A stretch of 16,856 nucleotides of DNA, from contig CAMDQV010000014.1 in NCBI GenBank assembly GCA_945906015.1, positions 1 through 16,856 of the forward strand. Direction: 5' to 3'. The notes beneath the pieces were generated by a model. It was given only the letters and a program-made list of their open reading frames with translations, had not been told where the DNA came from and did no database searches. The position numbers and the translations under genes are program-made. The DNA is from Pedobacter schmidteae (GTDB lineage Bacteria > Bacteroidota > Bacteroidia > Sphingobacteriales > Sphingobacteriaceae). This document shows positions 6,490 to 14,512 of the stretch, piece after piece; the stretch's first letter is position 1, and the number at the start of each line of letters is the position of its first letter.

Positions 6490-7671
6490 ATGCAGGTAAA
6501 AAAAACCAGATATGATCAGTTAACTGAGAATCTCAAACCAGAAGAGATGATCATCAATATGGGTCCGCAGCACCCTTCAACTCATGGTGTTTTACGTCTT
6601 GAACTAATCACTGATGGAGAAATAGTGAAGGAGGTGATCCCACATATGGGATATTTACACAGGTGTTTTGAAAAGCACTGTGAAAACCTTACTTATCAGC
6701 AGATCATTCCATTTGTTGACAGAATGGATTATCTATCGTCAATGAACAATGACCATGCATATGTGATGGGGGTTGAACGAATGATGGGGATAGATAAAAG
6801 TATCCCAAAGAGAGTTGAATACATTCGAGTTTTAGTTTGCGAGCTTAACAGAATAGCTTCACATTTAATAGCAATTGGAATCTATGGAATCGATATAGGT
6901 GCATTTACACCTTTCTTGTGGTGTTTTAGAGATCGTGAGCATATCATGAATATGCTTGAATGGGCTTCTGGTTCTAGAATGCTCTATAATTATATTTGGG
7001 TTGGTGGGTTGTTCTATGATCTTCCTGTGGGTTTTGAAGAGCGTTGCAGTGAATTTATAAGCTATTTCAAGCCTAAGTTAACAGAGCTGAATCAGTTACT
7101 TACAGACAATCAGATATTTATTGCCAGAACCGCTGGGGTTGGGATACTTCCACTTGATGTGGCAATTAATTATGGTTGTTCTGGACCAATGCTAAGGGGT
7201 TCAGGTTTAAAATGGGATTTACGTCGTACCGACGAATATTCTGTATATCCAGAATTGGAATTTGATATTCCAGTAGGCAAGGGTGAGATGGGTAAGAGCG
7301 GTGATTGCTGGGACCGCTACAAGGTTAGAGCAGATGAAATTGTAGAATCTATACGAATTGTGGAGCAATGCCTTGAGAGACTTCAAAAAGAGCTCAAACG
7401 AGGGCCTGAATTCGACCCAAGAGCAAAGCTCCCAAAAAAGATCATACCAAAAGAACAGGACTTCTATATCCGGGCTGAAAATCCGCGTGGGGAGCTTGGT
7501 TATTATTTTATCAGTGATGGCAAAACCGAAATACCGAAGCGGGTGAAAGCCAGGGCACCAAGTTTTAATAATTTGTCTGTTTTACCTGAAATTACCCGTG
7601 GAGTATTGATCGCAGATTTGGTAGCTATACTTGGATCTGTAGATATTGTACTTGGCGAAGTGGACCGTTAA
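6490..7671 (+). CDS. nuoD: NADH-quinone oxidoreductase subunit D
   Basis: NuoD is the 49-kDa-type subunit that, with NuoB, forms the quinone-reducing site; it descends from the hydrogenase large subunit. Family marks are INMGPQHPSTHGVLRLELITDGE, HMGYLHRCFEKHCENL, PFVDRMDYLSSMNNDHAY, RGSGLKWDLRR, GELGYYFISDG, and the C-terminus ILGSVDIVLGEVDR. I place the start at the ATG of 6490-6492 (MQVKKTRYDQL, 393 residues). An in-frame TTG at 6478 would add four residues but is a poorer start. The gene ends the plus-strand run. A minus-strand protease gene follows instead of nuoE, so the remaining complex I subunits must be encoded elsewhere. Confidence 0.95.
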   Translation: MQVKKTRYDQLTENLKPEEMIINMGPQHPSTHGVLRLELITDGEIVKEVIPHMGYLHRCFEKHCENLTYQQIIPFVDRMDYLSSMNNDHAYVMGVERMMGIDKSIPKRVEYIRVLVCELNRIASHLIAIGIYGIDIGAFTPFLWCFRDREHIMNMLEWASGSRMLYNYIWVGGLFYDLPVGFEERCSEFISYFKPKLTELNQLLTDNQIFIARTAGVGILPLDVAINYGCSGPMLRGSGLKWDLRRTDEYSVYPELEFDIPVGKGEMGKSGDCWDRYKVRADEIVESIRIVEQCLERLQKELKRGPEFDPRAKLPKKIIPKEQDFYIRAENPRGELGYYFISDGKTEIPKRVKARAPSFNNLSVLPEITRGVLIADLVAILGSVDIVLGEVDR

Positions 7672-7699
7672 GGTTTTTTAAATAAAAAAAACTATTAAT

Positions 7700-7730
7700 C
7701 ACAAAAATAAAACCTTTAAAACACTGGTTT
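7700..7730 (-). terminator. Weak candidate terminator for the sigma/protease operon
   Basis: On the minus strand AAACC (7730-7726) can pair with GGTTT (7714-7710), followed by a T-rich stretch TATTTTT. The stem is only 5 bp with a loop of 11 nt. It lies in the 80-bp convergent gap between nuoD and the protease gene. No stronger terminator is visible there for either gene. Confidence 0.25.
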
Positions 7731-7751
7731 AAACTTATAAAATAAGATTAA

Positions 7752-8846
7752 TTAATAAACTTTAACCATGTAAATAAAGGGTTCAAGTTTCTTGAACTGA
7801 TCTTTTCTGCTTAATCCTGATAAAGTATTACGTTTACTTAAAATTAACTTCTTATCCAGAGAATCTTGAGGAATAGCCTCAATTGACTTTAGAAGGTAAG
7901 TTGATTTGATGGCAAATGCAGCTCCATCAACCATAGTTTGCTTTCCATTAATAATACCAATAACGTTACCTCGGTTATCAAGTAATGGACCACCACTATT
8001 TCCCGGGTTTACTGGAATTGAAACCTGATACGCCACAGTATCTCCAGCATAACCATTTTTTGAACTCACATATCCTTTCCCGTAAACCTGATCATCTCTT
8101 GGAAAACCTATGGTAAAAACATCTTCACCAACATCAGATGCTGATTTTTTAAATGAATAAGGTAAAACGTTAAGATCTTTAAAGGCAGGATCAGTGATTT
8201 GTAAAACAGCCAAATCATATGCCGGATCTATATAGATCATTTTAGCTTTAAAGGCTTCTCCATTTGAATTTTGCACATAAACAGAATCTGCACCCTGAAC
8301 AACATGGTAATTGGTTACAACATAACCATTGGAAGAAAGTGCAAAGCCAGTGCCGCCAAACTGCCCAGGATTTACAGGACCTTTTGATGGTTTATCGTTA
8401 ATATTTTTAATCAGCGCATTTTGAGATTTTTTAATACTATTAATTTCTCTACGCAAAAGGCTAACATTTGTTGAAATTGATTTTGAGAAAAAACCAGTAG
8501 AAAGAAGAGTTCCACTAACAGCAATCAAGGCAACTGAAGCTGCAATTGCTGTATTGATCCAGTATTTTTTCCATAATCTCTTGACGATATGTGAATCTGG
8601 AGCTACTTCGTTCTTTAAGGCAAAAATATCAATCGATTCATGTATAACATTCATTTCAGAAGTCAACTTCAACCTATTAGCATAATCAGACAGATGGTTT
8701 ACCAAATTCTGATGCTCAACAATCTTTAAATCGAATGCGGGATCTTTAATTCTTTTATTTTCAAAATCAATTAGTTCAGATTCTGCTAACTCCCCTCTTA
8801 GGTAGGCATCAATTTGATTTGTTAATTCTATATCGCTCTTCATCAT
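7752..8846 (-). CDS. Membrane-anchored trypsin/HtrA-type serine protease with anti-sigma-like N-terminus
   Basis: Taking the ATG at 8846 as start gives 364 residues. Residues 1-95 form a cytoplasmic region in which IDAYLRGELAESELIDFENKRIKDPAF resembles the N-terminus of Bacteroidota anti-sigma factors. One membrane segment follows at about 96-118 (NTAIAASVALIAVSGTLLSTGF), then a short helical linker. The trypsin-like domain carries the catalytic triad His181 (TNYHVV), Asp211 (YDLAVL) and Ser284 (NPGNSGGP). This is the HtrA/S1C pattern, but no PDZ domain follows; the tail ends in FIYMVKVY. An upstream in-frame ATG (8894) would overlap the sigma gene by 40 nt and is less likely; ATG 8843 is a further option. 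The gene lies 8 nt behind the ECF sigma gene. I infer that it senses or processes envelope signals for that sigma factor. An ordinary envelope protease is the alternative. Confidence 0.85.
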   Translation of the reverse strand: MMKSDIELTNQIDAYLRGELAESELIDFENKRIKDPAFDLKIVEHQNLVNHLSDYANRLKLTSEMNVIHESIDIFALKNEVAPDSHIVKRLWKKYWINTAIAASVALIAVSGTLLSTGFFSKSISTNVSLLRREINSIKKSQNALIKNINDKPSKGPVNPGQFGGTGFALSSNGYVVTNYHVVQGADSVYVQNSNGEAFKAKMIYIDPAYDLAVLQITDPAFKDLNVLPYSFKKSASDVGEDVFTIGFPRDDQVYGKGYVSSKNGYAGDTVAYQVSIPVNPGNSGGPLLDNRGNVIGIINGKQTMVDGAAFAIKSTYLLKSIEAIPQDSLDKKLILSKRNTLSGLSRKDQFKKLEPFIYMVKVY

Positions 8847-8854
8847 TTTTTTAT

Positions 8855-9421
8855 TTAGGACTGAAAAAAAAGTTTTTTCAGTCGCTGCAGGCATTTATAT
8901 TTTTGAGTTTTGGCATTATCCGAATTAGTATATCCAAATTTCTCACAAATCTCCTGCATAGATTTGTTTTGCATATAATAATCTTCTATAATGGTTTTAC
9001 AAGGCTCCCCTAATTGGCTAAGTGCCAATTCCATCACTTCAAATTGTCTATCCTTTTCTTCATGTCTTTCCAGGTCATCTTCAACCGGAATAAACTCAGA
9101 ATAATCTTCAATGTTTCTTATAGTTCGGCTTTGAGCATTTAATCGCTTTAGCCATAACCTTCTAGAAACAGAGTAAATAAAAGTTTTAAGCTTACTATTT
9201 AACTCAAAATTTCCACTTTTAACTTTATTATAAAGAACAATAACTGACTCTTGAAAAACATCCTTTGCATCATCTTCATTCCCGCTATTATTCAACACTA
9301 ATTGCAGAATCATTGGGAAATATGTTACATACAAACGATTTAGTATTTCTTTTGAGTCATTCAGTATTCCTAAAATAATTTCGCTATCTGCCGGAACTGA
9401 ACTTTTTATCTCTTTTTTCAC
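8855..9421 (-). CDS. ECF-type sigma-70 family RNA polymerase sigma factor
   Basis: The 188-residue product has the two-domain ECF layout. Region 2 covers about residues 25-100 (NEDDAKDVFQESVIVLYNKV, then LKTFIYSVSRRLWLKRLN). Region 4 covers about 130-187 (LGEPCKTIIEDYYMQNKSMQEICEKFGYTNSDNAKTQKYKCLQRLKKLF), including a helix-turn-helix. A charged linker, about 101-128, joins them. The start is a GTG at 9419-9421; an in-frame TAA lies five codons upstream, and the first internal ATG would remove part of region 2. The membrane protease gene begins 8 nt downstream, a typical sigma/regulator pairing. Only a poor TAnnTTTG-like box, TATCATTG (9459-9452), lies upstream, so it may depend on another sigma factor or on itself. 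Its regulon cannot be read from this window. Confidence 0.9.
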   Translation of the reverse strand: MKKEIKSSVPADSEIILGILNDSKEILNRLYVTYFPMILQLVLNNSGNEDDAKDVFQESVIVLYNKVKSGNFELNSKLKTFIYSVSRRLWLKRLNAQSRTIRNIEDYSEFIPVEDDLERHEEKDRQFEVMELALSQLGEPCKTIIEDYYMQNKSMQEICEKFGYTNSDNAKTQKYKCLQRLKKLFFQS

Positions 9422-9482
9422 TGTTAATACTTTTTATGCGGAATTGTAACCCAATGATAGGGAAAATATTTTTTTTATTTTT

Positions 9483-9514
9483 TTTGAATCTTAAGGGTTA
9501 CCTTTTTATATTTG
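9483..9514 (+). promoter_or_regulatory. Near-consensus Bacteroidota promoter for the AVD-repeat lipoprotein
   Basis: TTTG (9483-9486) is followed after 20 nt by TATATTTG (9507-9514). Both boxes match the TTTG-N19-21-TAnnTTTG consensus, making this the best promoter in the window. It predicts a start near 9519 and a leader of about 40 nt. This suggests strong, constitutive expression by the housekeeping sigma factor. Confidence 0.7.
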
Positions 9515-9557
9515 AGGTATTAAGTGTAATTATTTAAATATATTTAAAAATTAAACG

Positions 9558-9746
9558 ATGAAAAATTCATTCAAATTAGGTTTCTTAGCTTTAGCTATCT
9601 CTTTGTCAGTTGCTGCATGTAACTCAAACAAAACTGAAGAAGCTGCTGTTGATTCTATGGCTGTTGATTCTATGGCTGTTGATACAACTGCTGTTGATAC
9701 TGCTGCTGTTGATACTGCTGCTGCCGATACTGCTGCTGCTAAGTAA
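9558..9746 (+). CDS. Small repeat lipoprotein (AVDxx pentapeptide repeats)
   Basis: This is a 62-residue protein with a lipoprotein signal peptide: a basic start MKNSFK, a hydrophobic core and a lipobox VAAC with Cys21. The mature part is only 42 residues: NSNKTEE, then six pentapeptide units (AVDSM twice, AVDTT, AVDTA twice, AADTA) and a short AAK end. It is acidic, low in complexity and without any enzymatic motif. Reality as a gene is supported by a near-consensus promoter, a strong terminator directly behind it, and the exact lipobox. The TEE after the cysteine is at best a weak surface-export signal, so the location in the inner or outer membrane is open. It diverges from the ECF sigma operon across 136 bp. 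Similar short Asp/Ala/Thr-rich lipoproteins occur in Bacteroidota, but I know of no assigned function. Confidence 0.8.
   Translation: MKNSFKLGFLALAISLSVAACNSNKTEEAAVDSMAVDSMAVDTTAVDTAAVDTAAADTAAAK
9645..9734 (+). repeat. Six in-frame 15-bp tandem repeats within the lipoprotein gene
   Basis: Units begin at 9645, 9660, 9675, 9690, 9705 and 9720. The core is GCTGTTGAT followed by a variable six bases (TCTATG, TCTATG, ACAACT, ACTGCT, ACTGCT, ACTGCT). The first two units are identical and so are the fourth and fifth. The 15-bp period keeps the reading frame, so slippage would change the repeat number without breaking the protein. Confidence 0.9.
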
Positions 9747-9762
9747 TCAATTCAAAAACTAC

Positions 9763-9798
9763 AAAAGCCATTCAGGAAATCCTGAATGGCTTTTTTTT
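9763..9798 (+). terminator. Strong intrinsic terminator of the repeat lipoprotein gene
   Basis: AAAAGCCATTCAGGA (9763-9777) is perfectly complementary to the stretch at 9780-9794, giving up to 15 bp with a minimal loop. The T-tract runs from 9791 to 9798. It begins 16 nt after the lipoprotein stop codon. Confidence 0.9.
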
Positions 9799-9877
9799 AA
9801 TAAAAATTTCTTCAGATAATATAAATACCATATTAATAAAAACATTAAACTGAGGAATAATAAAATTTTACCCAAAT

Positions 9878-9907
9878 AAAAAAACGACCCTGTAAACAGA
9901 GTCCGTT
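9878..9907 (-). terminator. Intrinsic terminator of the efflux operon
   Basis: Read on the minus strand, GACTCTG (9903-9897) pairs with CAGGGTC (9892-9886) around a four-base loop, with one G-T pair. AAC/GTT extends it across a bulged G, and a run of seven T residues follows (9884-9878). It starts about 18 nt after the stop of the RND permease gene. Confidence 0.8.
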
Positions 9908-9924
9908 CTATCATCAATATAATC

Positions 9925-12900
9925 TTAAGCTATCTTCCCTGTCTTTTTTAACCAAGCTTTAATACGTTTGGAATTAGAATCTCCAATTAATAACATACAT
10001 GGTACCAAAATCAGTGTCAAGAAAGTTGCAAATCCTAATCCAAATATCATAGTCCATGATAATGGCCCCCAGAAAGCTACATTGTCACCACCAAAATACA
10101 AGTGAGCGTCAAAATCATTAAATAAGGTTACAAAGTCCATATTTAAACCAACCGCTAAAGGAATAAGTCCGAGCATTGTTGCAGTAGCTGTAAGCAAAAC
10201 AGGAGTCATTCTAGTTCTTCCCGCCTCAATTATAGCTTCCCTAACATCCATTCCTTGTTCAATCAGGAGATCTGTAAATTCAACTAAGAGAATACCATTT
10301 CTAACTACGATACCCGCCAAAGCAACAATACCTACTCCAGACATTACAATTGACATTTCCATTCTAAAAATTGTTACGCCCAACAAAACTCCTATGATAC
10401 TTAACACAATCTCGCTTAAAATAATTAGCGGTTTGGTGATTGAGTTGAATTGGGTAACCAAAATAATCAGAATAAGTCCTAAAGAGATCATCAAAGCCGT
10501 ACCTAAAAACAACATGGTTTCTTGTTGTTCTTCCTGCTCTCCTGCCATTTTTACTTCAATACCTGATGGAGCATTGAACTGACTAATTTCAGTCTGAATA
10601 TCTGCAACTACTTCATTTGGATTATAGTCACTTAGTACATTAGAAGATAGAATAATAATTCTTTTTTCTTGTTTACGTTTTATTCCACCATAGGTGTTTA
10701 CATAATCAATTGAAGCAAAAGACGAAAGTGGCACCTGACGAATTATTCCACCCATACCCATATCACGGTAGGTTACTTTCATATTTCGAAGTGCATCCAG
10801 GTTATTTCGCTGAGCTTCATTAGCCCGAAGATTTATTTCATAATCATCGTTTGTATCCCGAAACTTAGATACTTCCTTACCAAAAATTGCAGTTCGCAGG
10901 TCCATTCCTATTTGTCCGCTCGAAATTCCTTCACGATTTGCCCGTTCCCGGTCAATATCAAAAATAATCTCCGGTTTATTATTTTGAAAATCAGATTTCA
11001 GTTCTTCAACACCAGCAATTTGCTTGGTATTAAGATATTGTTTCAGATCTATCGACACTTTAACGAGCGAATCCAGATTATTTCCGGTGATCTCAATACT
11101 GATCGGCTTAGCAGTTGGCGGACCACTTTGTTCCTGTGCTACAGTAATTTCAGCACCTGGAATACCCTTCACAGCCTCCCTGATCTTATCAAGATAAGTG
11201 GAAGTCCTTTCACCAGTACGTTTTCCAAATTGAACAAATGCTACAGTTACCTTTCCCATGTTAGGATATTGACCTTGATCCTCACTTTGTGGGTCAGTTA
11301 CCCCAATGGTAACATTAGATATTATTGAGGTTACATCCTTGTTATCTTTACCTACAACATTTGTTACATCTGCTTCAACTTTCTTTATTACCTCATTGGT
11401 ATACGCCTGATCAGTACCAACGGGCAACTGAACATAAACGTATACAAAATTGGGATCGCCTTTTGGGAAAAACACAATTTTAGGTGGAACGACTGAGATC
11501 AATATAAAGGTGAAAATAAATAAGCCAACAGTACCCCATAAAATTGCTCTTGGCCAATTCAATGCACTTTTAAGCATACTAGCATAATTAGCTTGAGCGC
11601 GAGGCCATAGGTTTGTCTGAAAATTCCTAATCGCTTTGTTTAGGTAAAAATGATTCAGAAGATATAAGAACGCTATAAAAACGACAAGATTACCCAGTCC
11701 AAAATTTATCAAATATGCTAGCAATGCAATACCAGCAAATAGTACAAGGGCACGCACCACATCCTTATCAAAACTAGGTTTTACCTTTGAATGATCCTCT
11801 GCCTTCATGAAATCAACAGCAAAAACCGGGTTTATGATGTAGGCAACAAGCAAAGAAGCCAAAAGTGTAATAATGAGTGTCATTGGAAGAAAAAACATAA
11901 ACTCTCCAATTACTCCAGGCCAGAAAAGCAAGGGCACAAAAGGCGCCAAAGTTGTAAGGGTTCCAGAAAGAACCGGCATAAATACCTCTGCAGCAGCCAT
12001 TTTTGCAGCCTTTTTAATAGGTATTTTTCCATTGTCAAATATTCTATGTGTATTTTCAATGACAACAATAGCATCATCAACAACTATTCCCAATCCGAGA
12101 AGGAATGAGAATAATACCATCATATTCATTGTGAAATTGAATCCCATGATACCACCTAGGGCTGGCATAGCCATAAAGGCAATAAACATAGATAGTGGTA
12201 CAGATAAAGCTACAAAAAGAGCATTGGTGATACCCATGAAGAACATTAGGATAACAGTTACTAGGATAAACCCAATGATGATGGTATTAAGTAAATCATG
12301 CAAAGTAACTCTGGTTCTATTTGATTGGTCACCTGTAACAGTTATGTTTAGATTTTTAGGCAATTGTCCTGCCTTCATCTCTAGAATAAGTGCGTTGATC
12401 TTATCAGATGCATCGATCAGATTCTCACCACTTCTTTTCTTCACATTAAGTGTGATCACATTTTTACCATATAAACGGGCATAACTTTCCTGTTCTTTAA
12501 AAGAATCTTTTACCTCGGCGATATCTCTTAAATACAAAGAAGAACCCAAGGGAGTTTTGATGATTAGATTAGATATTTCATCTGCACTAGCAAATTCTTT
12601 CTTAACGTTCAAAGTTCTACGAACCCCATCCATTTTTATGGTACCACCAGAGATCGTCAAATTTTCATAACCAACAGCACGCTCAATATCTGAAAATGAG
12701 ATCTTAGCAGCAGCCATTTTATTTAAATCGGCATTGATCTGAATTTCCTGATCTAGAGCACCAATGATATCAACACCAGAAATTTCTTTCAGACTCTCTA
12801 CCTGATCTTGAATATCTTCTGCATATTTTTTAAGACTTTTGAGATCATAATCTCCAGAAATATTGAGATACATGATCGGAAGATCAGACAAATTGATATC

Positions 12901-13311
12901 CTGCACATTGGGATCACTAGGAAGGTCATTGGGCAGGTCCTGCCTGGCTTTATCAACAGCATCTTTTACTCGTTGCTTTGCATCTTTGATATCAATATTC
13001 GTATTAAATTCTGCCGTAATTATCGAGAAATCCTGATAAGAATTAGATGTTATTTTCTTAAGACCAGAAGCAGATTTCAATTGTTTTTCAATCTGTTTAG
13101 TTACCAAATTCTCCATATTAGCAGGAGAAGTTCCGGGATAAACTGTCTGAACAAATATTTTAGGTATGATTACCTCAGGAAAATTTTCCTTTGGTAAGCC
13201 CAAATAGGAAAAATAACCGATGACAGAAATAATAACAGTAAATACATAAATTGCAGTCCTATTATCAATTGCCCAACTAGAGGGTTTAAATTCTTTTTTA
13301 ACGTCTTTCAT
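9925..13311 (-). CDS. Efflux RND transporter permease subunit (AcrB/HAE-type)
   Basis: This is the inner-membrane proton-driven pump of a tripartite efflux system. The 1128-residue product has a first membrane helix at about 19-38, then the first large periplasmic porter region. The TM4 signature GIVVDDAIVVIENTHRIF has the proton-relay aspartates Asp412-Asp413. A second periplasmic region lies at about 610-930, and TM10 contains GIVVRNGILLVEF. Aligned on that motif, Arg1004 sits where AcrB has Lys940. The protein is longer than the usual 1000-1050 residues. An inserted stretch at about 502-580 contains two extra hydrophobic segments (519-537 and 541-555) between the two repeats. A longer loop lies before TM12 (about 1054-1083). 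The ATG at 13309-13311 is 24 nt behind the adaptor gene, the last gene of the operon. The substrate cannot be predicted. Confidence 0.95.
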   Translation of the reverse strand: MKDVKKEFKPSSWAIDNRTAIYVFTVIISVIGYFSYLGLPKENFPEVIIPKIFVQTVYPGTSPANMENLVTKQIEKQLKSASGLKKITSNSYQDFSIITAEFNTNIDIKDAKQRVKDAVDKARQDLPNDLPSDPNVQDINLSDLPIMYLNISGDYDLKSLKKYAEDIQDQVESLKEISGVDIIGALDQEIQINADLNKMAAAKISFSDIERAVGYENLTISGGTIKMDGVRRTLNVKKEFASADEISNLIIKTPLGSSLYLRDIAEVKDSFKEQESYARLYGKNVITLNVKKRSGENLIDASDKINALILEMKAGQLPKNLNITVTGDQSNRTRVTLHDLLNTIIIGFILVTVILMFFMGITNALFVALSVPLSMFIAFMAMPALGGIMGFNFTMNMMVLFSFLLGLGIVVDDAIVVIENTHRIFDNGKIPIKKAAKMAAAEVFMPVLSGTLTTLAPFVPLLFWPGVIGEFMFFLPMTLIITLLASLLVAYIINPVFAVDFMKAEDHSKVKPSFDKDVVRALVLFAGIALLAYLINFGLGNLVVFIAFLYLLNHFYLNKAIRNFQTNLWPRAQANYASMLKSALNWPRAILWGTVGLFIFTFILISVVPPKIVFFPKGDPNFVYVYVQLPVGTDQAYTNEVIKKVEADVTNVVGKDNKDVTSIISNVTIGVTDPQSEDQGQYPNMGKVTVAFVQFGKRTGERTSTYLDKIREAVKGIPGAEITVAQEQSGPPTAKPISIEITGNNLDSLVKVSIDLKQYLNTKQIAGVEELKSDFQNNKPEIIFDIDRERANREGISSGQIGMDLRTAIFGKEVSKFRDTNDDYEINLRANEAQRNNLDALRNMKVTYRDMGMGGIIRQVPLSSFASIDYVNTYGGIKRKQEKRIIILSSNVLSDYNPNEVVADIQTEISQFNAPSGIEVKMAGEQEEQQETMLFLGTALMISLGLILIILVTQFNSITKPLIILSEIVLSIIGVLLGVTIFRMEMSIVMSGVGIVALAGIVVRNGILLVEFTDLLIEQGMDVREAIIEAGRTRMTPVLLTATATMLGLIPLAVGLNMDFVTLFNDFDAHLYFGGDNVAFWGPLSWTMIFGLGFATFLTLILVPCMLLIGDSNSKRIKAWLKKTGKIA

Positions 13312-13335
13312 ATTATTCTAAACTATTGACCCTGA

Positions 13336-14430
13336 TTAATTAGATTTTATCAAATCGCCAGAGCTTAAACCATTCATACCCGCTACAATTACCTGATCAC
13401 CTGCTTTGATACCTGATAAGATCTCTGCCCTTCCTTCTGATACTCTACCAGTCTGAATATTAACTCGTTTTGCCTTTTTATTTTCAGAAACAAAAACATA
13501 GTCGCCATTCTCAGCCTTTTGAATAGCATTTACAGGAATAACAAAAGCTTTAGCATTTTGATAATCAATAATTTTAAGAACCGCCAGCATGTTAGGACGA
13601 TAATTACGGTTTGAAGGCAGCTTAATTTCAACATTAAAACTTCTTGAAATCTGATCTATGGTTTTAGATGCAAAAGAAATTCTAGTTAAAACAGTATCAG
13701 GAACATCCGGTAAAATTACCTGAACATTATCCCCTTGATTTACGCGACTGGCATAAGATTCTGCAATCTGAGCCTTAGCTGTTAATTTATTTGCATTGAC
13801 AACACGAATTCCTGATATTCCAGGCATAACAGCCTGCCCAACTTTAAGATCCATTGCATCAATGCTTCCTGAAATTGGAGACTTGATTTTATACATAGAC
13901 ATCTGAGACCTTAATGTTGCAATGCGACGCTCTGCAGCGTCTTTTTGAGTTTTTGCGTTTAAATACTGTACTTCAGTTCCTATTTTTTGATTCCAAAGAT
14001 TCTTCTGTCTTTCAAAAAGTGTTGTTGCCAATTCAAGCTGGTTTTGAAGTTCTGAGATATTCTGACGAAGTACCTGATCATCTATTTGTGCAAGCACCTG
14101 GCCCTTAACTACGTTTTGTCCGATAGTTGCAAATACCGCAGTTACAACACCTGGAGCTTCCGGATTCACCTGAACATTTTCTTCAGCATCGATTTTTCCC
14201 TGCACTTCAAGGTAGTTTTGAAATGAGCTTTCAGTAACTTCCAGAACATCCACATCTTTAAAATCATTGGCTGCCGCAGTAATACCAATTTCACTCTCTA
14301 GTTTTTCTATTTTTGCATTTAGTTCAGTTCTATCCTTTTTTAAGGCATTAAGTTCAGATTTCTTGTCGGTTGGTTTTACTCCACAAGAAGCAAAAAAAAC
14401 GGCGGCAGAGATGAATATTATTTTCTTCAT
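13336..14430 (-). CDS. Efflux RND periplasmic adaptor subunit (membrane fusion lipoprotein)
   Basis: This 364-residue adaptor joins the RND pump to the outer-membrane channel. It begins with a lipoprotein signal (KKIIFISAAVFFASC) whose Cys16 would be lipidated. A short coiled coil follows at about 23-48, an unusual extra before the usual domains. The lipoyl-like half VNPEAPGVVTAVFATIGQNVVKGQVLAQID is at about 88-117. The alpha-helical hairpin is at about 118-180, and the second lipoyl half YKIKSPISGSIDAMDLKVGQAV at about 180-201. The beta-barrel and membrane-proximal domains end in GIKAGDQVIVAGMNGLSSGD. The start is the ATG at 14428-14430. It lies 82 nt after the tolC-like gene and 24 nt before the pump gene, consistent with one transcript. 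Confidence 0.93.
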   Translation of the reverse strand: MKKIIFISAAVFFASCGVKPTDKKSELNALKKDRTELNAKIEKLESEIGITAAANDFKDVDVLEVTESSFQNYLEVQGKIDAEENVQVNPEAPGVVTAVFATIGQNVVKGQVLAQIDDQVLRQNISELQNQLELATTLFERQKNLWNQKIGTEVQYLNAKTQKDAAERRIATLRSQMSMYKIKSPISGSIDAMDLKVGQAVMPGISGIRVVNANKLTAKAQIAESYASRVNQGDNVQVILPDVPDTVLTRISFASKTIDQISRSFNVEIKLPSNRNYRPNMLAVLKIIDYQNAKAFVIPVNAIQKAENGDYVFVSENKKAKRVNIQTGRVSEGRAEILSGIKAGDQVIVAGMNGLSSGDLIKSN

Positions 14431-14512
14431 TTGTGTTTAAATTTTGATTTTAATTATGTTAAGATTAGCAGCAATTCAATAATGAGTGCTATTAGTATGT
14501 ATTTTCGGATTA

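Noticed and set aside
7670..7716. AAGGTTTT / AAAACCTT inverted repeat after nuoD as a terminator
   Set aside because: The arms overlap the stop codon, are mostly A-T and are 31 nt apart, with no T-tract after the second arm on the plus strand.
8847..8894. Upstream in-frame ATG for the protease gene
   Set aside because: It would overlap the end of the sigma gene by 40 nt. The tandem ATG at 8846/8843 directly after the sigma stop is a better start and leads straight into the conserved N-terminal domain.
9645..9734. Short tandem repeat as a possible CRISPR array
   Set aside because: The units are contiguous 15-mers in a coding frame with no spacers and no cas genes nearby.
9610..9819. Leucine-rich frame overlapping the repeat lipoprotein and running through its terminator
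   Set aside because: The Leu/Ile-rich repeats come from reading the 15-bp repeat in another frame. The lipobox frame has the promoter spacing, signal peptide and stop in front of the terminator.
11873..12484. Plus-strand open frame of about 200 codons opposite the RND gene
   Set aside because: It is wholly antisense to the permease, has a composition unlike a real protein, and no promoter or family motif; it is a shadow of the strongly supported minus-strand gene.
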